Below, in pieces: positions 9,011 through 18,281 of a stretch of DNA of 39,757 nucleotides. Source of the DNA: Rhodoferax sp. (GTDB lineage Bacteria > Pseudomonadota > Gammaproteobacteria > Burkholderiales > Burkholderiaceae_C); NCBI GenBank assembly GCA_029865845.1, contig JARXAM010000056.1, positions 1-39,757 on the forward strand. Direction: 5' to 3'. Within the stretch, counting starts at the first letter, position 1. Every line of letters begins with the position of its first letter. Under the pieces are notes generated by a model that saw only the letters and a list, made by a program, of their open reading frames with translations, made no database searches and was not told the DNA's origin. Both the position numbers and the translations under genes were made by a program.

Positions 9011-9774
9011 ACATGGCTTTGCTTGAAGTTCAAGACCTCTCGATCCAGTTTGGCGGCGTCAAAGCCGTGCAGAACGTGTCGTTCAGTATCGATGCCGGTA
9101 TCGTCTATGCAGTGATAGGGCCCAACGGCGCCGGCAAGACCACGCTGTTCAACCTGATTACGGGCATCTACACGCCCACCTCCGGCAGCATCTTGCTCGA
9201 TGGCCAGCCCATTCAGGGCAAATCGCCCGATGTACTGGCGCAGCGCGGTGTAGCGCGCACCTTTCAGAATCTGCAGATCTGCATGAACATGAGCGCGGTG
9301 GAAAACGTCATGGTCGGCGCCCATTTGCGCCTGGACCGCAACCTGTTTAAGTCCGCGCTGCGCTGGCCCGCCCTCAAGGCGCGTGACCGCGATCTGCACG
9401 CCGAGGCGTTGGAGCTAATGCGCTTTGTGGGCCTGGAGAGTTATGCAACGGCACGCGCCGACAGCATGTCTTATGGAGCCCTCAAACGCCTGGAGATTGC
9501 CCGCGCGCTGGCCATGAAGCCGCGCCTGCTGTTTCTAGACGAGCCGGCTGCCGGCCTCAACCCGAAGGAAACCATCGAGGTGGATGCCCTGATCCGCAAG
9601 GTGGCCGACACCGGCGTGACCGTGGTGCTGGTGGAGCACGACATGAAGATGGTGATGAACCTGTCCGACCGCATTCTAGTGCTGGACTACGGACGCAAGC
9701 TGGCCGAAGGCACTGGCGCCGAAGTGCGGCGCAACCCCGATGTGATTGCCGCCTATCTGGGCGCCCACGCCTGA
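9007..9774 (+). CDS. livG: ABC transporter ATP-binding protein LivG
   Basis: A 255-residue ATPase that energises the LivHM pore. Walker A GPNGAGKTT at residues 38-46, Q-loop in ARTFQNLQICMNM, a variant signature region SYGALKRLEIARAL where LSGGQ normally stands, Walker B LLFLDEPAAGLNP, and the switch His in VLVEHDMKMV. The C-terminal RRNPDVIAAYLG is characteristic of LivG. The signature reads SYGALKR instead of LSGGQQR, a known variant within LivG-like proteins. ATG overlaps the livM stop; GGGGGA precedes it. Confidence 0.93.
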   Translation: MNMALLEVQDLSIQFGGVKAVQNVSFSIDAGIVYAVIGPNGAGKTTLFNLITGIYTPTSGSILLDGQPIQGKSPDVLAQRGVARTFQNLQICMNMSAVENVMVGAHLRLDRNLFKSALRWPALKARDRDLHAEALELMRFVGLESYATARADSMSYGALKRLEIARALAMKPRLLFLDEPAAGLNPKETIEVDALIRKVADTGVTVVLVEHDMKMVMNLSDRILVLDYGRKLAEGTGAEVRRNPDVIAAYLGAHA

Positions 9775-9787
9775 ACGGAATACCTCC

Positions 9788-11104
9788 ATGGACGCACTCA
9801 CCATCATCAGCCAGGAACACAGCAATATGTGGCGCCTGGCGACCACCCTGGACCAGGTGGCTTCCGACATGCAGGCGGTGGCGCCATCGGAGATCGCCTT
9901 CTTCGAGGCCGCATTCGACTACATGACGCAGTTTGTCGACCGCATGCACCACCCCAAGGAAGACCACTTCCTGTTTCGCCTGCTGCGCCTGCGCAGCGCC
10001 GAAGCGGCGGATGTGCTGGACGCTCTGGAAGCCGACCACCGCCAGGGCCCGGCGAATTTGGCGCAGCTGCGCTCCAAACTGGCCGCTGCGGCCCAGGGAC
10101 AACTGCCCGTCGCAGCCTTGGCGGTCGCCGTCAAGCATTACACCGATGGCCTCAAGGGCCACATCAAGACCGAAGAAGAGCATGTGCTGCCGCTGGCACG
10201 CAAAGCGCTGCTGCCGCAAGACTGGGCCGAGATCGACCAAGCCTTTCGCACTCACAGCGACCCTGTGTTTGGCGACCACGACAAGGCCGAATTCCGCGAA
10301 CTGTTTCACCGTATTGCAAGCCTGGCCCCCGACTCGGTCGGCCTGGGTGCCAGCTGTGTGGGCAGCTTGCAAGTCACCACGGCAACGACGCAACAATCGG
10401 TGCTGCTCAAAGTGGAAGGGCTGGAGAGTTGCTACGGCCGCATCAAGGCGCTAAAGGGCATCACCCTGGAAGTGCGCAAGGGCGAGACCGTGGCCTTGGT
10501 GGGTGCCAACGGCGCCGGCAAGACCACGTTTCTGCGCGCGGTGTCGGGCGTGCAATCCATCAGCGCCGGCAGCATCCACTTTGATGGCGAAGACATCAGC
10601 AAGCTGCGCTCTGACAAGCGCATGCGCCGAGGCATTTGCCAAAGTCCCGAGGGCCGCCAGGTATTCGGGCCGCTTTCGATCGAAGATAACTTGCGCCTGG
10701 GTGCCTACACCCAGCCCAAGCACCAGGTGGCCGGCGACATGGAAAAGATATTTGCCATGTTTCCCATCTTGAAAGAAAAGCGCGCCTTACCTGCGGGCAC
10801 CCTGTCCGGCGGGCAGCAGCAGATGCTAGCCATAGGCCGCGCCCTGATGGGCCGCCCCAGCCTGTTGCTGCTGGACGAGCCCTCGATGGGGCTAGCGCCG
10901 CTCTTGGTCGAAGAAGTCTTCAACGTCATCAAGACACTCAAGTCCCAGGGGATGACGATTCTGCTGGTGGAGCAAAACGCCTTCGCCGCACTGGCCATTG
11001 CCGACCGCGGCTATGTCCTGGAGACCGGCACAGTGACGCTGACCGGCACGGGAGAAGAGCTGATCCACAACGAACAAGTGCGCGCTGCCTACTTGGGTAT
11101 GTAA
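9788..11104 (+). CDS. Hemerythrin-like domain fused to ABC ATPase LivF
   Basis: A 438-residue two-domain protein. Residues 1 to about 180 form a hemerythrin/HHE cation-binding domain: H11 in SQEHSNMW, H54-H55-x2-E58 in MHHPKEDHFLF, H84 in LEADH, and H125-x3-E129 with H132 in GHIKTEEEH. This is the ligand pattern for a non-heme di-iron centre. A linker of about 25 residues leads into a full LivF ATPase (about 205-438) with Walker A GANGAGKTT (239-247), LSGGQ (339-343), Walker B LLLLDEP (359-365), the switch-His position replaced by Gln in LVEQNAFAAL, and the usual LivF ending VRAAYLGM. Free LivF is about 235 aa, so the first 200 residues are extra. The start ATG is 13 nt after livG. Probably cytoplasmic at the membrane; O2 or redox sensing is inferred. 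Confidence 0.92.
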   Translation: MDALTIISQEHSNMWRLATTLDQVASDMQAVAPSEIAFFEAAFDYMTQFVDRMHHPKEDHFLFRLLRLRSAEAADVLDALEADHRQGPANLAQLRSKLAAAAQGQLPVAALAVAVKHYTDGLKGHIKTEEEHVLPLARKALLPQDWAEIDQAFRTHSDPVFGDHDKAEFRELFHRIASLAPDSVGLGASCVGSLQVTTATTQQSVLLKVEGLESCYGRIKALKGITLEVRKGETVALVGANGAGKTTFLRAVSGVQSISAGSIHFDGEDISKLRSDKRMRRGICQSPEGRQVFGPLSIEDNLRLGAYTQPKHQVAGDMEKIFAMFPILKEKRALPAGTLSGGQQQMLAIGRALMGRPSLLLLDEPSMGLAPLLVEEVFNVIKTLKSQGMTILLVEQNAFAALAIADRGYVLETGTVTLTGTGEELIHNEQVRAAYLGM

Positions 11105-11151
11105 ACACGGCGCTTTTTTTCATCGACCAAAAAATGATTCGGAGATACGTT

Positions 11152-12819
11152 ATGCCTCAAGCCTTTTTTGAGAAGCATCAGACCACGTTGTACGCTGCGT
11201 TGGACGCCATTGGCAGTCGCTGCTACTGGTCTGCCTACGCAGAAATGCCCAGCCCGAAAATCTACGGAGAGACGGCGCCCGCAACTGGAAAAACCGACTA
11301 TGAGGCGCACCTTGGGAAGCACTTTGACTTGACACAACCCGGTATACAGGCATGGGCTGGTGGCGAGCAGTCTCCTTACGGGGTGGCACTGGATGTGCAG
11401 TATCCGGTATGCGCAATCCAGGCACTGATCGATGCCGGGCAGGCCGCCATGGCGTCGTGGCAAGCACTGGGAGTGAACGGCAGAACGGGCGTCTGCATGG
11501 AAATGCTGGCGCGCTTGAACCAGCGTAGTTTTGAGCTCGCCCACTCCGTGATGATGACCACGGGCCAAGGCTGGATGATGGCTTTTCAGGCCGGTGCCGC
11601 GCACGCCCAGGACAGGGGCCTGGAGGCAGTGGCCTACGCCTACCGCGAGCAGAGCTTTGTGCCGCAGGATGCCATGTGGGAAAAGCCGCAGGGTAAGAAC
11701 CCGCCACTGCGTATGCAAAAACATTTTGAGATTGTCGGCCGTGGTGTGGCCGTCGTCGTGGGCTGCGGCACCTTCCCCACTTGGAATACCTATCCCGGTT
11801 TATTCGCGGCGTTGGCCACCGGCAATGCCGTGATCGTCAAACCGCATGAACAGGCTATCTTGCCTGCGGCAATCACGGTCAAAATTCTGCGCGAGGTACT
11901 GAGCCAAGTGGGCGTAAGTCCTAATCTGGTTAGTTTGTGTGTGCCCGCCAACCAAGAGATCACTCAAGCCCTGGTCACACATGCAGATGTCAAGTCCGTT
12001 GACTTCACTGGCAGCAATTCCTTTGGCAACTGGCTCATAGACCGCTGCCGCCAAGCCCAGGTCTATGCCGAGCTAGCGGGAGTCAATACCATCGTCATCG
12101 ACTCCACTGATTCCTACCAGGCCATGCTGCGCAACCTGGCCTTCAGCCTGTGCCTTTACTCAGGCCAGATGTGCACCACCTCCCAGTTGCTGGTGGTGCC
12201 AGCAGCCGGCATTGGCACCGACGAAGGCGCCAAGAGCTACGAGCAAGTCTGTGCCGATCTGGCCGCCGCCATCGATTTAGCCCTCGCTAAGCCGGAGGTG
12301 GCGTGTGCTGTCTTGGGTGCGATCCAGTCACCGGCCACTATTGCCCGAATCGACCACGCCAATAGCGGTGAGTTGGGTACCGTGGTGCGTGCCTCGCAAA
12401 CCCTGCACAACGCCGAATTCCCGGCTGCCGTTGTGCGCTCGCCCGTGCTGCTGGCCGTGGATGCCAGTGCCGAGTCCGCCTACATGGAAGAGCGCTTTGG
12501 TCCCATTACTTTTGTAGTCAAAGCCGCAGATACCAACGCTGCGATCGCTCTGGCCGAGCGCATCGTTCACACCCATGGCGCGTTGACGCTGGCGGTGTAC
12601 TCCACACAGAGCGCGGTGGTCGACGCCATGACGCAAGCCAGTTGGAATGCCAAGGTGGCCTTGTCCATCAACCTCACCAGCGGCGTGTTCGTCAACCAGT
12701 CGGCCGCCTTCTCCGATTACCACGGCACCGGTGGCAACCCGGCAGCCAATGCTTCCTATTGCGACTCGGCCTTTGTGGCCAATCGCTTCCGCGTGATCCA
12801 GCGCCGTTACCACGTTTAA
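11152..12819 (+). CDS. paaN: PaaN-type aldehyde dehydrogenase family protein
   Basis: A 555-residue protein of the PaaN_2 branch of the aldehyde dehydrogenase superfamily, found in Paa clusters. The ALDH fold is visible from VGCGTFPTWNTYPGLFAAL through GNAVIVKPHE, VDFTGSNSFG, the catalytic Glu in VYAELAGVN (E307) and Cys in SGQMCTTSQ (C341), spaced 34 residues as usual. It ends in the PaaN-like YHGTGGNPAANASYCDSAFV. GGAG at 11141-11144 supports the ATG at 11152 over one 18 nt upstream. Its exact step is uncertain because paaZ, present downstream, already has an aldehyde dehydrogenase domain; in clusters with both, PaaN may be accessory or act on a related aldehyde. Confidence 0.88.
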   Translation: MPQAFFEKHQTTLYAALDAIGSRCYWSAYAEMPSPKIYGETAPATGKTDYEAHLGKHFDLTQPGIQAWAGGEQSPYGVALDVQYPVCAIQALIDAGQAAMASWQALGVNGRTGVCMEMLARLNQRSFELAHSVMMTTGQGWMMAFQAGAAHAQDRGLEAVAYAYREQSFVPQDAMWEKPQGKNPPLRMQKHFEIVGRGVAVVVGCGTFPTWNTYPGLFAALATGNAVIVKPHEQAILPAAITVKILREVLSQVGVSPNLVSLCVPANQEITQALVTHADVKSVDFTGSNSFGNWLIDRCRQAQVYAELAGVNTIVIDSTDSYQAMLRNLAFSLCLYSGQMCTTSQLLVVPAAGIGTDEGAKSYEQVCADLAAAIDLALAKPEVACAVLGAIQSPATIARIDHANSGELGTVVRASQTLHNAEFPAAVVRSPVLLAVDASAESAYMEERFGPITFVVKAADTNAAIALAERIVHTHGALTLAVYSTQSAVVDAMTQASWNAKVALSINLTSGVFVNQSAAFSDYHGTGGNPAANASYCDSAFVANRFRVIQRRYHV

Positions 12820-12828
12820 GGACGGCCC

Positions 12829-13620
12829 ATGGACTACCAGAACATCCGCTTTGAAGTCACAGCTGGCGTCGCCCGCCTGACGCTGAACCGCCCGGACAAG
12901 CTCAACAGCTTCACCGGTGTAATGCATGTGGAGTTGCGCGTTGCACTCGACAGCATCCAGACCGATAAGAGCATCCGCGTGCTAGTGCTCACCGGTGCCG
13001 GCCGTGCTTTTTGCGCCGGGCAAGACCTGGCCGATCCGGACATGGCCGTGGGTGCCACGGCGCCCGACATCGGCAATGTAGTTGAGCAGAACTACAAGCC
13101 GCTGATCCTACGCCTGCAAAATTTGAGCGTGCCCACGGTCGCCATGGTCAATGGCGTAGCAGCGGGTGCCGGTGCCAGTCTGGCCCTTGCTTGCGATCTG
13201 GTGATTGCCGGCAAATCGGCGTCTTTCCTGCAGGCCTTCAGCAAGATCGGCCTGATTCCTGATACCGGCGGCACCTGGTTTTTGCCGCAGCGCGTGGGCA
13301 TGGCTCGCGCGCTTGGGTTGGCGATGTTGGCCGACAAGCTGCCAGCTGAAAAAGCTGCCGAATGGGGCCTGATTTGGCAAGCGGTGGAAGATGCCGAACT
13401 GGTTGCCACCGTCGACAAACTGGCCACACAACTCGCTGCCATGCCGACCAAGGCGCTGGTGCGCACGCGCCAGGCCATGCACGCCGCGCCCATGCACACG
13501 CTGGAGCAACAGCTCTCAATGGAAGGGGGCTTTATGCGCGAACTCGGCTGGAGCCCCGACTTTGCTGAGGGCGTCGCCGCCTTTATGGAAAAGCGCGCAG
13601 CGCGTTTCACCGGTAACTGA
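12829..13620 (+). CDS. paaG: PaaG, 1,2-epoxyphenylacetyl-CoA isomerase
   Basis: A 263-residue crotonase-family enzyme that converts ring-1,2-epoxyphenylacetyl-CoA to oxepin-CoA. It has the oxyanion-hole segments GRAFCAGQDLAD and GVAAGAGASLALACDLVIA, and the FSKIGLIPDTGGTWFLP segment in which the Asp replaces the hydratase Glu, as expected for an isomerase of the PaaG type. Starts 9 nt after paaN and ends 4 nt before paaH, within the cluster. Confidence 0.9.
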   Translation: MDYQNIRFEVTAGVARLTLNRPDKLNSFTGVMHVELRVALDSIQTDKSIRVLVLTGAGRAFCAGQDLADPDMAVGATAPDIGNVVEQNYKPLILRLQNLSVPTVAMVNGVAAGAGASLALACDLVIAGKSASFLQAFSKIGLIPDTGGTWFLPQRVGMARALGLAMLADKLPAEKAAEWGLIWQAVEDAELVATVDKLATQLAAMPTKALVRTRQAMHAAPMHTLEQQLSMEGGFMRELGWSPDFAEGVAAFMEKRAARFTGN

Positions 13621-13624
13621 TCGC

Positions 13625-15190
13625 ATGAACACTACTCCCTTAACGTCTGCCATGTCTACTGCATCGTCGACAGCACTTCCGCAACACGCCTTGGTGGCGG
13701 TGGTCGGCGCCGGTGCCATGGGTGCCGGTATTGCTCAGGTGGCTGCCGTAGCCGGGCACCGCGTGATGCTACTAGACAACCGTCCGGGCGCTGCTCAAGC
13801 CGCAATCGACGGACTGCGCGCCCAACTCGACAAGCTGGCCGCAAAGGGCAAGCTGACAGCAGAAGCCGCGCAGACTGCTGGCCAACGCCTGCAGGCCGCC
13901 ACGGAACTCAGCGATCTCTCCGCCGCCGCCCTGGTGGTCGAAGCCATTGTCGAAAGCCTGAGCGCCAAACAAGCCCTGTTCGCAGATCTGGAAGCACTGG
14001 TGTCCACCGACTGCCTCTTTGGCAGCAACACGTCCTCCATCTCGATTACCGCGATTGGTTCGGCCTTAAAGCATCCGCAGCGGCTGGCCGGCTTGCACTT
14101 TTTCAACCCCGCGCCGGTGATGGCGCTGGTGGAAATCGTCAGCGGCCTGGCCACTGACACAGCCGTGGCTGACACGCTGTTTGCCACCGCCACTGCCTGG
14201 GGTAAGACGGCTGTACACGCCAAGTCCACTCCCGGCTTTATCGTGAATCGCGTGGCTCGACCGTTTTACGCCGAAGCGCTGCGCCTGCGCACCGAAGGCG
14301 CGGCAAGCTGCGCCACGTTGGATGCTGTGATGCGCGAGTCCGGCGGCTTTCGCATGGGTCCATTCGAGTTGATGGACATGATCGGCTTGGATGTCAATTT
14401 CGCGGTCACACGTTCGGTGTGGAATGCATATTTCAACGACCCGCGCTACCTGCCGTCGCTAATTCAGCAGGACCTCGTCGATGCCGGTTTTCTGGGTAAG
14501 AAGAGTGGCCGAGGTTTCTACGACTACCGCGAAGGTGCCGCCAAACCCCAGCCGCAAACTGAGCCGCGCCATTCCGCGCCGACCCGCCTCGTGGTCTGTG
14601 GCGATGCGCCCGCAGCCCAAGCGCTGGGCGTAAGACTGCAAGCAGCCGGCGTGGCGTTTGAACGCACCGTCTCTATTGATGGTCGCATTGCCGAAGCCGA
14701 TGACACTGTGCTTTTCGTAACGGACGGCCGCAGTGCCACCCAGCGTGCAGCCGAAGGTGGTATTGCCAATACAGTGCTGATCGATCTGGCGCTGGACTAC
14801 AGCAAAGCCACCCGTGTCGCTCTGGCCCCTGCCGGCCAGTGCAGCGAGGCCGCCTTTGCCGCCGCTTGCGCCGCGCTGCAAGCCGCCGGCGCACAGGTCT
14901 CGCGTCTGGCTGATGTGCCGGGGCTGGCCGTGATGCGCTCCGTGGCCATGCTGGCCAACGAAGCGGCGGACGCGGTCTACCAGGGCGTATGCACAGCTCG
15001 CGCTGCAGACGACGCCATGCGCTTGGGCGTGAACTATCCAAAGGGGCCGCTGGCTTGGGCCGACCAAGTGGGCCTGGCCAGCATCCAGCAGGTGCTCACC
15101 CATTTGAACGCAGCCTATGGCGAAGACCGTTACCGCATTTCGCCGCTGATCCAGCGACAGGTTTATCAAGGGAAGAACATCCATGTCTGA
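13625..15190 (+). CDS. paaH: PaaH, 3-hydroxyadipyl-CoA dehydrogenase
   Basis: A 521-residue 3-hydroxyacyl-CoA dehydrogenase. The N-terminal Rossmann motif VVGAGAMGAGIAQ has its glycines at 28, 30 and 33; SNTSSISI and GLHFFNPAPVMALVEIV mark the catalytic His region; NRVARPFYAEALRL and the K-SGRGFYDY motif end the first catalytic domain. A second, shorter dehydrogenase C-terminal domain follows from about residue 410 (NEAADAVYQGV, MRLGVNYPKGPLAWAD). It oxidises 3-hydroxyadipyl-CoA with NAD+. The start at 13625 is 4 nt after paaG; an alternative ATG lies at 13652. It overlaps paaI by 8 nt. Confidence 0.92.
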   Translation: MNTTPLTSAMSTASSTALPQHALVAVVGAGAMGAGIAQVAAVAGHRVMLLDNRPGAAQAAIDGLRAQLDKLAAKGKLTAEAAQTAGQRLQAATELSDLSAAALVVEAIVESLSAKQALFADLEALVSTDCLFGSNTSSISITAIGSALKHPQRLAGLHFFNPAPVMALVEIVSGLATDTAVADTLFATATAWGKTAVHAKSTPGFIVNRVARPFYAEALRLRTEGAASCATLDAVMRESGGFRMGPFELMDMIGLDVNFAVTRSVWNAYFNDPRYLPSLIQQDLVDAGFLGKKSGRGFYDYREGAAKPQPQTEPRHSAPTRLVVCGDAPAAQALGVRLQAAGVAFERTVSIDGRIAEADDTVLFVTDGRSATQRAAEGGIANTVLIDLALDYSKATRVALAPAGQCSEAAFAAACAALQAAGAQVSRLADVPGLAVMRSVAMLANEAADAVYQGVCTARAADDAMRLGVNYPKGPLAWADQVGLASIQQVLTHLNAAYGEDRYRISPLIQRQVYQGKNIHV

Positions 15191-15662
15191 ACACGCCCAC
15201 GCGCATGTGCCCGAACTGACACCCGCCGAGGCGGAGCAACTGGCGCAAGACGCTGCCAATGCGATGTGGTCACGCGATCATGTGGCTCAGTCCATGGCCA
15301 TGGCACTGGATGAAGTCAGACCTGGCTTCGCCCGCCTCTCCATGGTGATTCGCCAGGACATGGTCAATGGCCACGCCATCTGCCACGGCGGGATGCTGTT
15401 CACATTGGCCGACACCGCCTTTGCATACGCCTGTAACAGCCACAACCACAACACTGTGGCCTCGGCCTGCCACATCGACTTTCTGGCGCCCTCGCACCTG
15501 GGCGAAACCTTGGTGGCCGAAGCGCACGAACGCGCTCTCAGTGGTCGCGCCGGCGTGTATGACGTGACCGTCAGTACGGCAAAGGGCAAGACAGTGGCCC
15601 TGTTTCGCGGCAAGTCCGCACGCATCAAGGGTGAAGTCACGGCCAGCTTGGTGCAGGCCTAA
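15183..15662 (+). CDS. paaI: PaaI, hydroxyphenylacetyl-CoA thioesterase
   Basis: A 159-residue hotdog-fold thioesterase. The conserved active-site stretch reads GHAICHGGMLFTLADTAFAYACNS, with the Asp in LADTAFA as the likely catalytic residue, followed by CHIDFLAPSHLGETL. PaaI frees CoA from dead-end or inhibitory intermediates of the pathway, preferring ring-hydroxylated phenylacetyl-CoA esters. Overlaps the end of paaH, so coupled translation is likely. Its N-terminus has a His-rich stretch EHAHAHVPE. Confidence 0.93.
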   Translation: MSEHAHAHVPELTPAEAEQLAQDAANAMWSRDHVAQSMAMALDEVRPGFARLSMVIRQDMVNGHAICHGGMLFTLADTAFAYACNSHNHNTVASACHIDFLAPSHLGETLVAEAHERALSGRAGVYDVTVSTAKGKTVALFRGKSARIKGEVTASLVQA

Positions 15663-15703
15663 GCCCATTTCACGCAATCAAAAAAATCTATGCAGGAGAC
15701 AAC

Positions 15704-17029
15704 ATGACCGTCAAATTCCCCCAGCCCGGTGAACTCGAAGCGATCGAGACCGCCAGCCGCGACGAGATATCGGCGCTGCAACTTGAGCGCCTGAAATGGT
15801 CGCTGCGCCATGCCTATGACAACGTGCCCTTTCACCGCAAGGCCTTTGACGACAAGGGTGTGCACCCGGACGATTTGAAGACGCTGGGGGATCTGTCCAA
15901 GTTCCCCTTCATGACCAAGAACGCCCTGCGCGACAACTATCCATTTGGCCTGTTTGCCGTGCCACGTGAGCAGGTCTTGCGCCTGCATGCATCGAGCGGA
16001 ACCACCGGCAAATCCATTGTCGTGGGTTACACCGCGCAAGACATCGACAACTGGGCCAATCTGGTGGCGCGATCGATACGCGCCGCCGGTGGCCGTAAGG
16101 GCGACATGCTGCACAACGCCTATGGCTACGGCATGTTCACCGGCGGCTTGGGTGCGCACTACGGCGCCGAGCGCTTGGGCTGCACCGTGGTGCCCATGTC
16201 CGGCGGTCAGACCGAAAAGCAGGTCGCACAGATTCTGGATTTCCAGCCGCAGATCATCATGGTCACGCCGTCCTACTCGCTGGTGATTGCCGAAGAGTTC
16301 GAACGACTGGGCATCAAGCCCGACGACATTTCGCTCAAGGTAGGCATCTTCGGTGCCGAGCCCTGGGGCGAGGGCATGCGCGCCGAGATAGAACGCAAGC
16401 TCGGTATCGACGCCATCGACATCTACGGCCTGACCGAAGTGATGGGGCCGGGCGTGGCCTGCGAATGCATCGAGTCAAAGGACGGCCCGGTGATCTGGGA
16501 AGACCATTTCTATCCCGAGATCATCAACCCCGACACCGGCGAAGTGGTGGCAGACGGCGAAGACGGCGAACTGGTGTTTACCTCGCTCACCAAGCAGGCT
16601 TTCCCCGTCATCCGCTACCGCACCCGGGATCTGACGCGCCTGCTGCCACCTACCTCACGCGCTTTCCGCCGCATGGGCAAGATCACCGGTCGGTCGGACG
16701 ATATGTTGATCGTGCGCGGTGTGAATGTGTTCCCCTCGCAGATTGAAGAGCAGATCCTGCGCGACAAGCGCCTGTCGGGCAACTACCAGGTGCTGCTCAC
16801 GCGTGACGGCCCGCTGGACAACCTGGAGGTACGTTGCGAGGTGCAGCGCGAGATCTCTGCCACCTTGAGCCAGGACCTGATCGCATCCATTGCCAAGGAA
16901 CTGCAGCACCACATCAAGACCAACGTGGGCGTCTCCACCCGCGTCACGGTCATGCCCTTTGAGGGCATTCCCCGCACTGTCACCGGCAAGGCTCGCCGCG
17001 TGATCGACGAACGCCCCAAACTGGTTTGA
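15704..17029 (+). CDS. paaK: PaaK, phenylacetate-CoA ligase
   Basis: A 441-residue adenylate-forming enzyme that activates phenylacetate with ATP and CoA, the entry step of the pathway. The P-loop HASSGTTGKSIVVGYT lies near residue 96, followed by NAYGYGMFTGGLGAHYGAERLGCTVVP, the motif IYGLTEVMGPGVACEC and the hinge region YRTRDLTRLL. The C-terminal domain has GRSDDMLIVRGVNVFPSQIE and the catalytic Lys region RTVTGKARRVID. Length matches the family. AGGAGA precedes the ATG. Lies between paaI and paaJ in one run. Confidence 0.96.
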   Translation: MTVKFPQPGELEAIETASRDEISALQLERLKWSLRHAYDNVPFHRKAFDDKGVHPDDLKTLGDLSKFPFMTKNALRDNYPFGLFAVPREQVLRLHASSGTTGKSIVVGYTAQDIDNWANLVARSIRAAGGRKGDMLHNAYGYGMFTGGLGAHYGAERLGCTVVPMSGGQTEKQVAQILDFQPQIIMVTPSYSLVIAEEFERLGIKPDDISLKVGIFGAEPWGEGMRAEIERKLGIDAIDIYGLTEVMGPGVACECIESKDGPVIWEDHFYPEIINPDTGEVVADGEDGELVFTSLTKQAFPVIRYRTRDLTRLLPPTSRAFRRMGKITGRSDDMLIVRGVNVFPSQIEEQILRDKRLSGNYQVLLTRDGPLDNLEVRCEVQREISATLSQDLIASIAKELQHHIKTNVGVSTRVTVMPFEGIPRTVTGKARRVIDERPKLV

Positions 17030-17038
17030 AGGAAAAAC

Positions 17039-18244
17039 ATGATTGATGCCCTGATTTGCGACGCAATTCGCACACCCATTGGCCGCTACGGCGGCGCGCT
17101 GGCCAGCATGCGCCCGGATGATCTGGGAGCCGTGCCCCTGAAAGCGCTGATGCAGCGCAACCCCACGGTCGATTGGACAGCGGTGGACGACATCCTCTAT
17201 GGCTGCGCCAACCAGGCCGGTGAAGACAACCGCAATGTGGCGCGCATGTCTGGTCTGCTTGCCGGCCTGCCGATCGAAGTGCCCGGCACCACTCTGAACC
17301 GCCTGTGCGGCTCGGGCATGGACGCTGTGGGACTGGCGGCCCGCTCCATCAAGTCGGGCGAGACGCAACTGATGATTGCCGGTGGCGTGGAGAGCATGTC
17401 GCGCGCACCCTTTGTCATGGGCAAGGCTGAGACGGCCTTCTCGCGCAACGCTGCCATTTTTGATACGACGATCGGCTGGCGTTTTGTCAATCCTTTGATG
17501 AAAGCGCAGCATGGCATCGACTCTATGCCGCAAACCGCTGACAACGTAGCTGCAGACTTTAATGTCTCGCGCGCAGATCAAGACGCATTTGCCTTGCGCT
17601 CGCAACAGCGCTGGGCCAAAGCTCACGCTGCGGGTCACTTTCTGGACGAGCTAGTACCTGTTGTGATGACACGCAAAAAGGGCGATGCGGTCTTTTTTGA
17701 AACAGACGAGCATCCCCGCCCTGAAACCACGCTGGACATGCTGGCCAAGCTCAAGGGCGTCAACGGTCCGGACTTGTCGGTCACCGCCGGTAATGCCTCT
17801 GGTGTGAACGATGGTGCCTGCGCCCTGCTGCTGGCATCCAAAGATGCGGCAGCGCGCTACGGCCTGACGCCCAAAGCGCGTGTGGTCGGTATGGCCACCG
17901 CCGGTGTAGCACCGCGCATCATGGGTATCGGTCCCGCACCCGCCGTGCGCAAAGTGCTGCAGCAAACCGGACTGACGCTGGCGCAGATGGATGTGATTGA
18001 ACTCAATGAGGCGTTTGCCGCACAAGGCCTGGCCGTTATGCGTGACCTGAATCTGGCCGACGACGACTCCCGCGTCAACCCCAATGGCGGTGCCATTGCG
18101 ATGGGCCACCCGCTGGGCATGAGCGGTGCGCGCTTGGTCACCACCGCTATGTATGAACTCAACCGCCGAAATGGTCGCTACGCACTGTGCACCATGTGCG
18201 TCGGTGTAGGGCAGGGGATTGCGCTGGTGATAGAGCGCGTTTGA
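17039..18244 (+). CDS. paaJ: PaaJ/PcaF, 3-oxoadipyl-CoA (and oxo-dehydrosuberyl-CoA) thiolase
   Basis: A 401-residue thiolase, full length for the family (400-401). Catalytic Cys at residue 90 in LNRLCGSGMDAVG; GGVESMSRAPFVM; the His motif NGGAIAMGHPLGMSGARL; and the second Cys in CTMCVGVGQGIAL. It resembles both PaaJ and PcaF, which carry out the same thiolysis; the position in the Paa cluster points to PaaJ. It cleaves 3-oxo-5,6-dehydrosuberyl-CoA and 3-oxoadipyl-CoA. Starts 9 nt after paaK, with AAGGAA ahead of the ATG. Confidence 0.92.
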   Translation: MIDALICDAIRTPIGRYGGALASMRPDDLGAVPLKALMQRNPTVDWTAVDDILYGCANQAGEDNRNVARMSGLLAGLPIEVPGTTLNRLCGSGMDAVGLAARSIKSGETQLMIAGGVESMSRAPFVMGKAETAFSRNAAIFDTTIGWRFVNPLMKAQHGIDSMPQTADNVAADFNVSRADQDAFALRSQQRWAKAHAAGHFLDELVPVVMTRKKGDAVFFETDEHPRPETTLDMLAKLKGVNGPDLSVTAGNASGVNDGACALLLASKDAAARYGLTPKARVVGMATAGVAPRIMGIGPAPAVRKVLQQTGLTLAQMDVIELNEAFAAQGLAVMRDLNLADDDSRVNPNGGAIAMGHPLGMSGARLVTTAMYELNRRNGRYALCTMCVGVGQGIALVIERV

Positions 18245-18281
18245 GCTGAGTGTTTAAAACAAACCCAAAAGGAGACAAAGC

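Noticed and set aside
9829-10584. 251-codon plus-strand frame overlapping the hemerythrin-LivF gene
   Set aside because: Arg/Gly/Pro-rich alternate frame without any family signature; the real frame has two intact domains.
11105-11151. Possible terminator between the livF fusion and paaN (GCGC then a T-run)
   Set aside because: No stem precedes the T-run; the run most likely continues through.
14459-15259. 266-codon minus-strand frame opposite paaH
   Set aside because: Antisense shadow; composition unlike neighbours and no domain.
16655-17638. 327-codon minus-strand frame spanning paaK and paaJ
   Set aside because: Antisense to two well-matched genes; long only because high-GC codons leave few stops.
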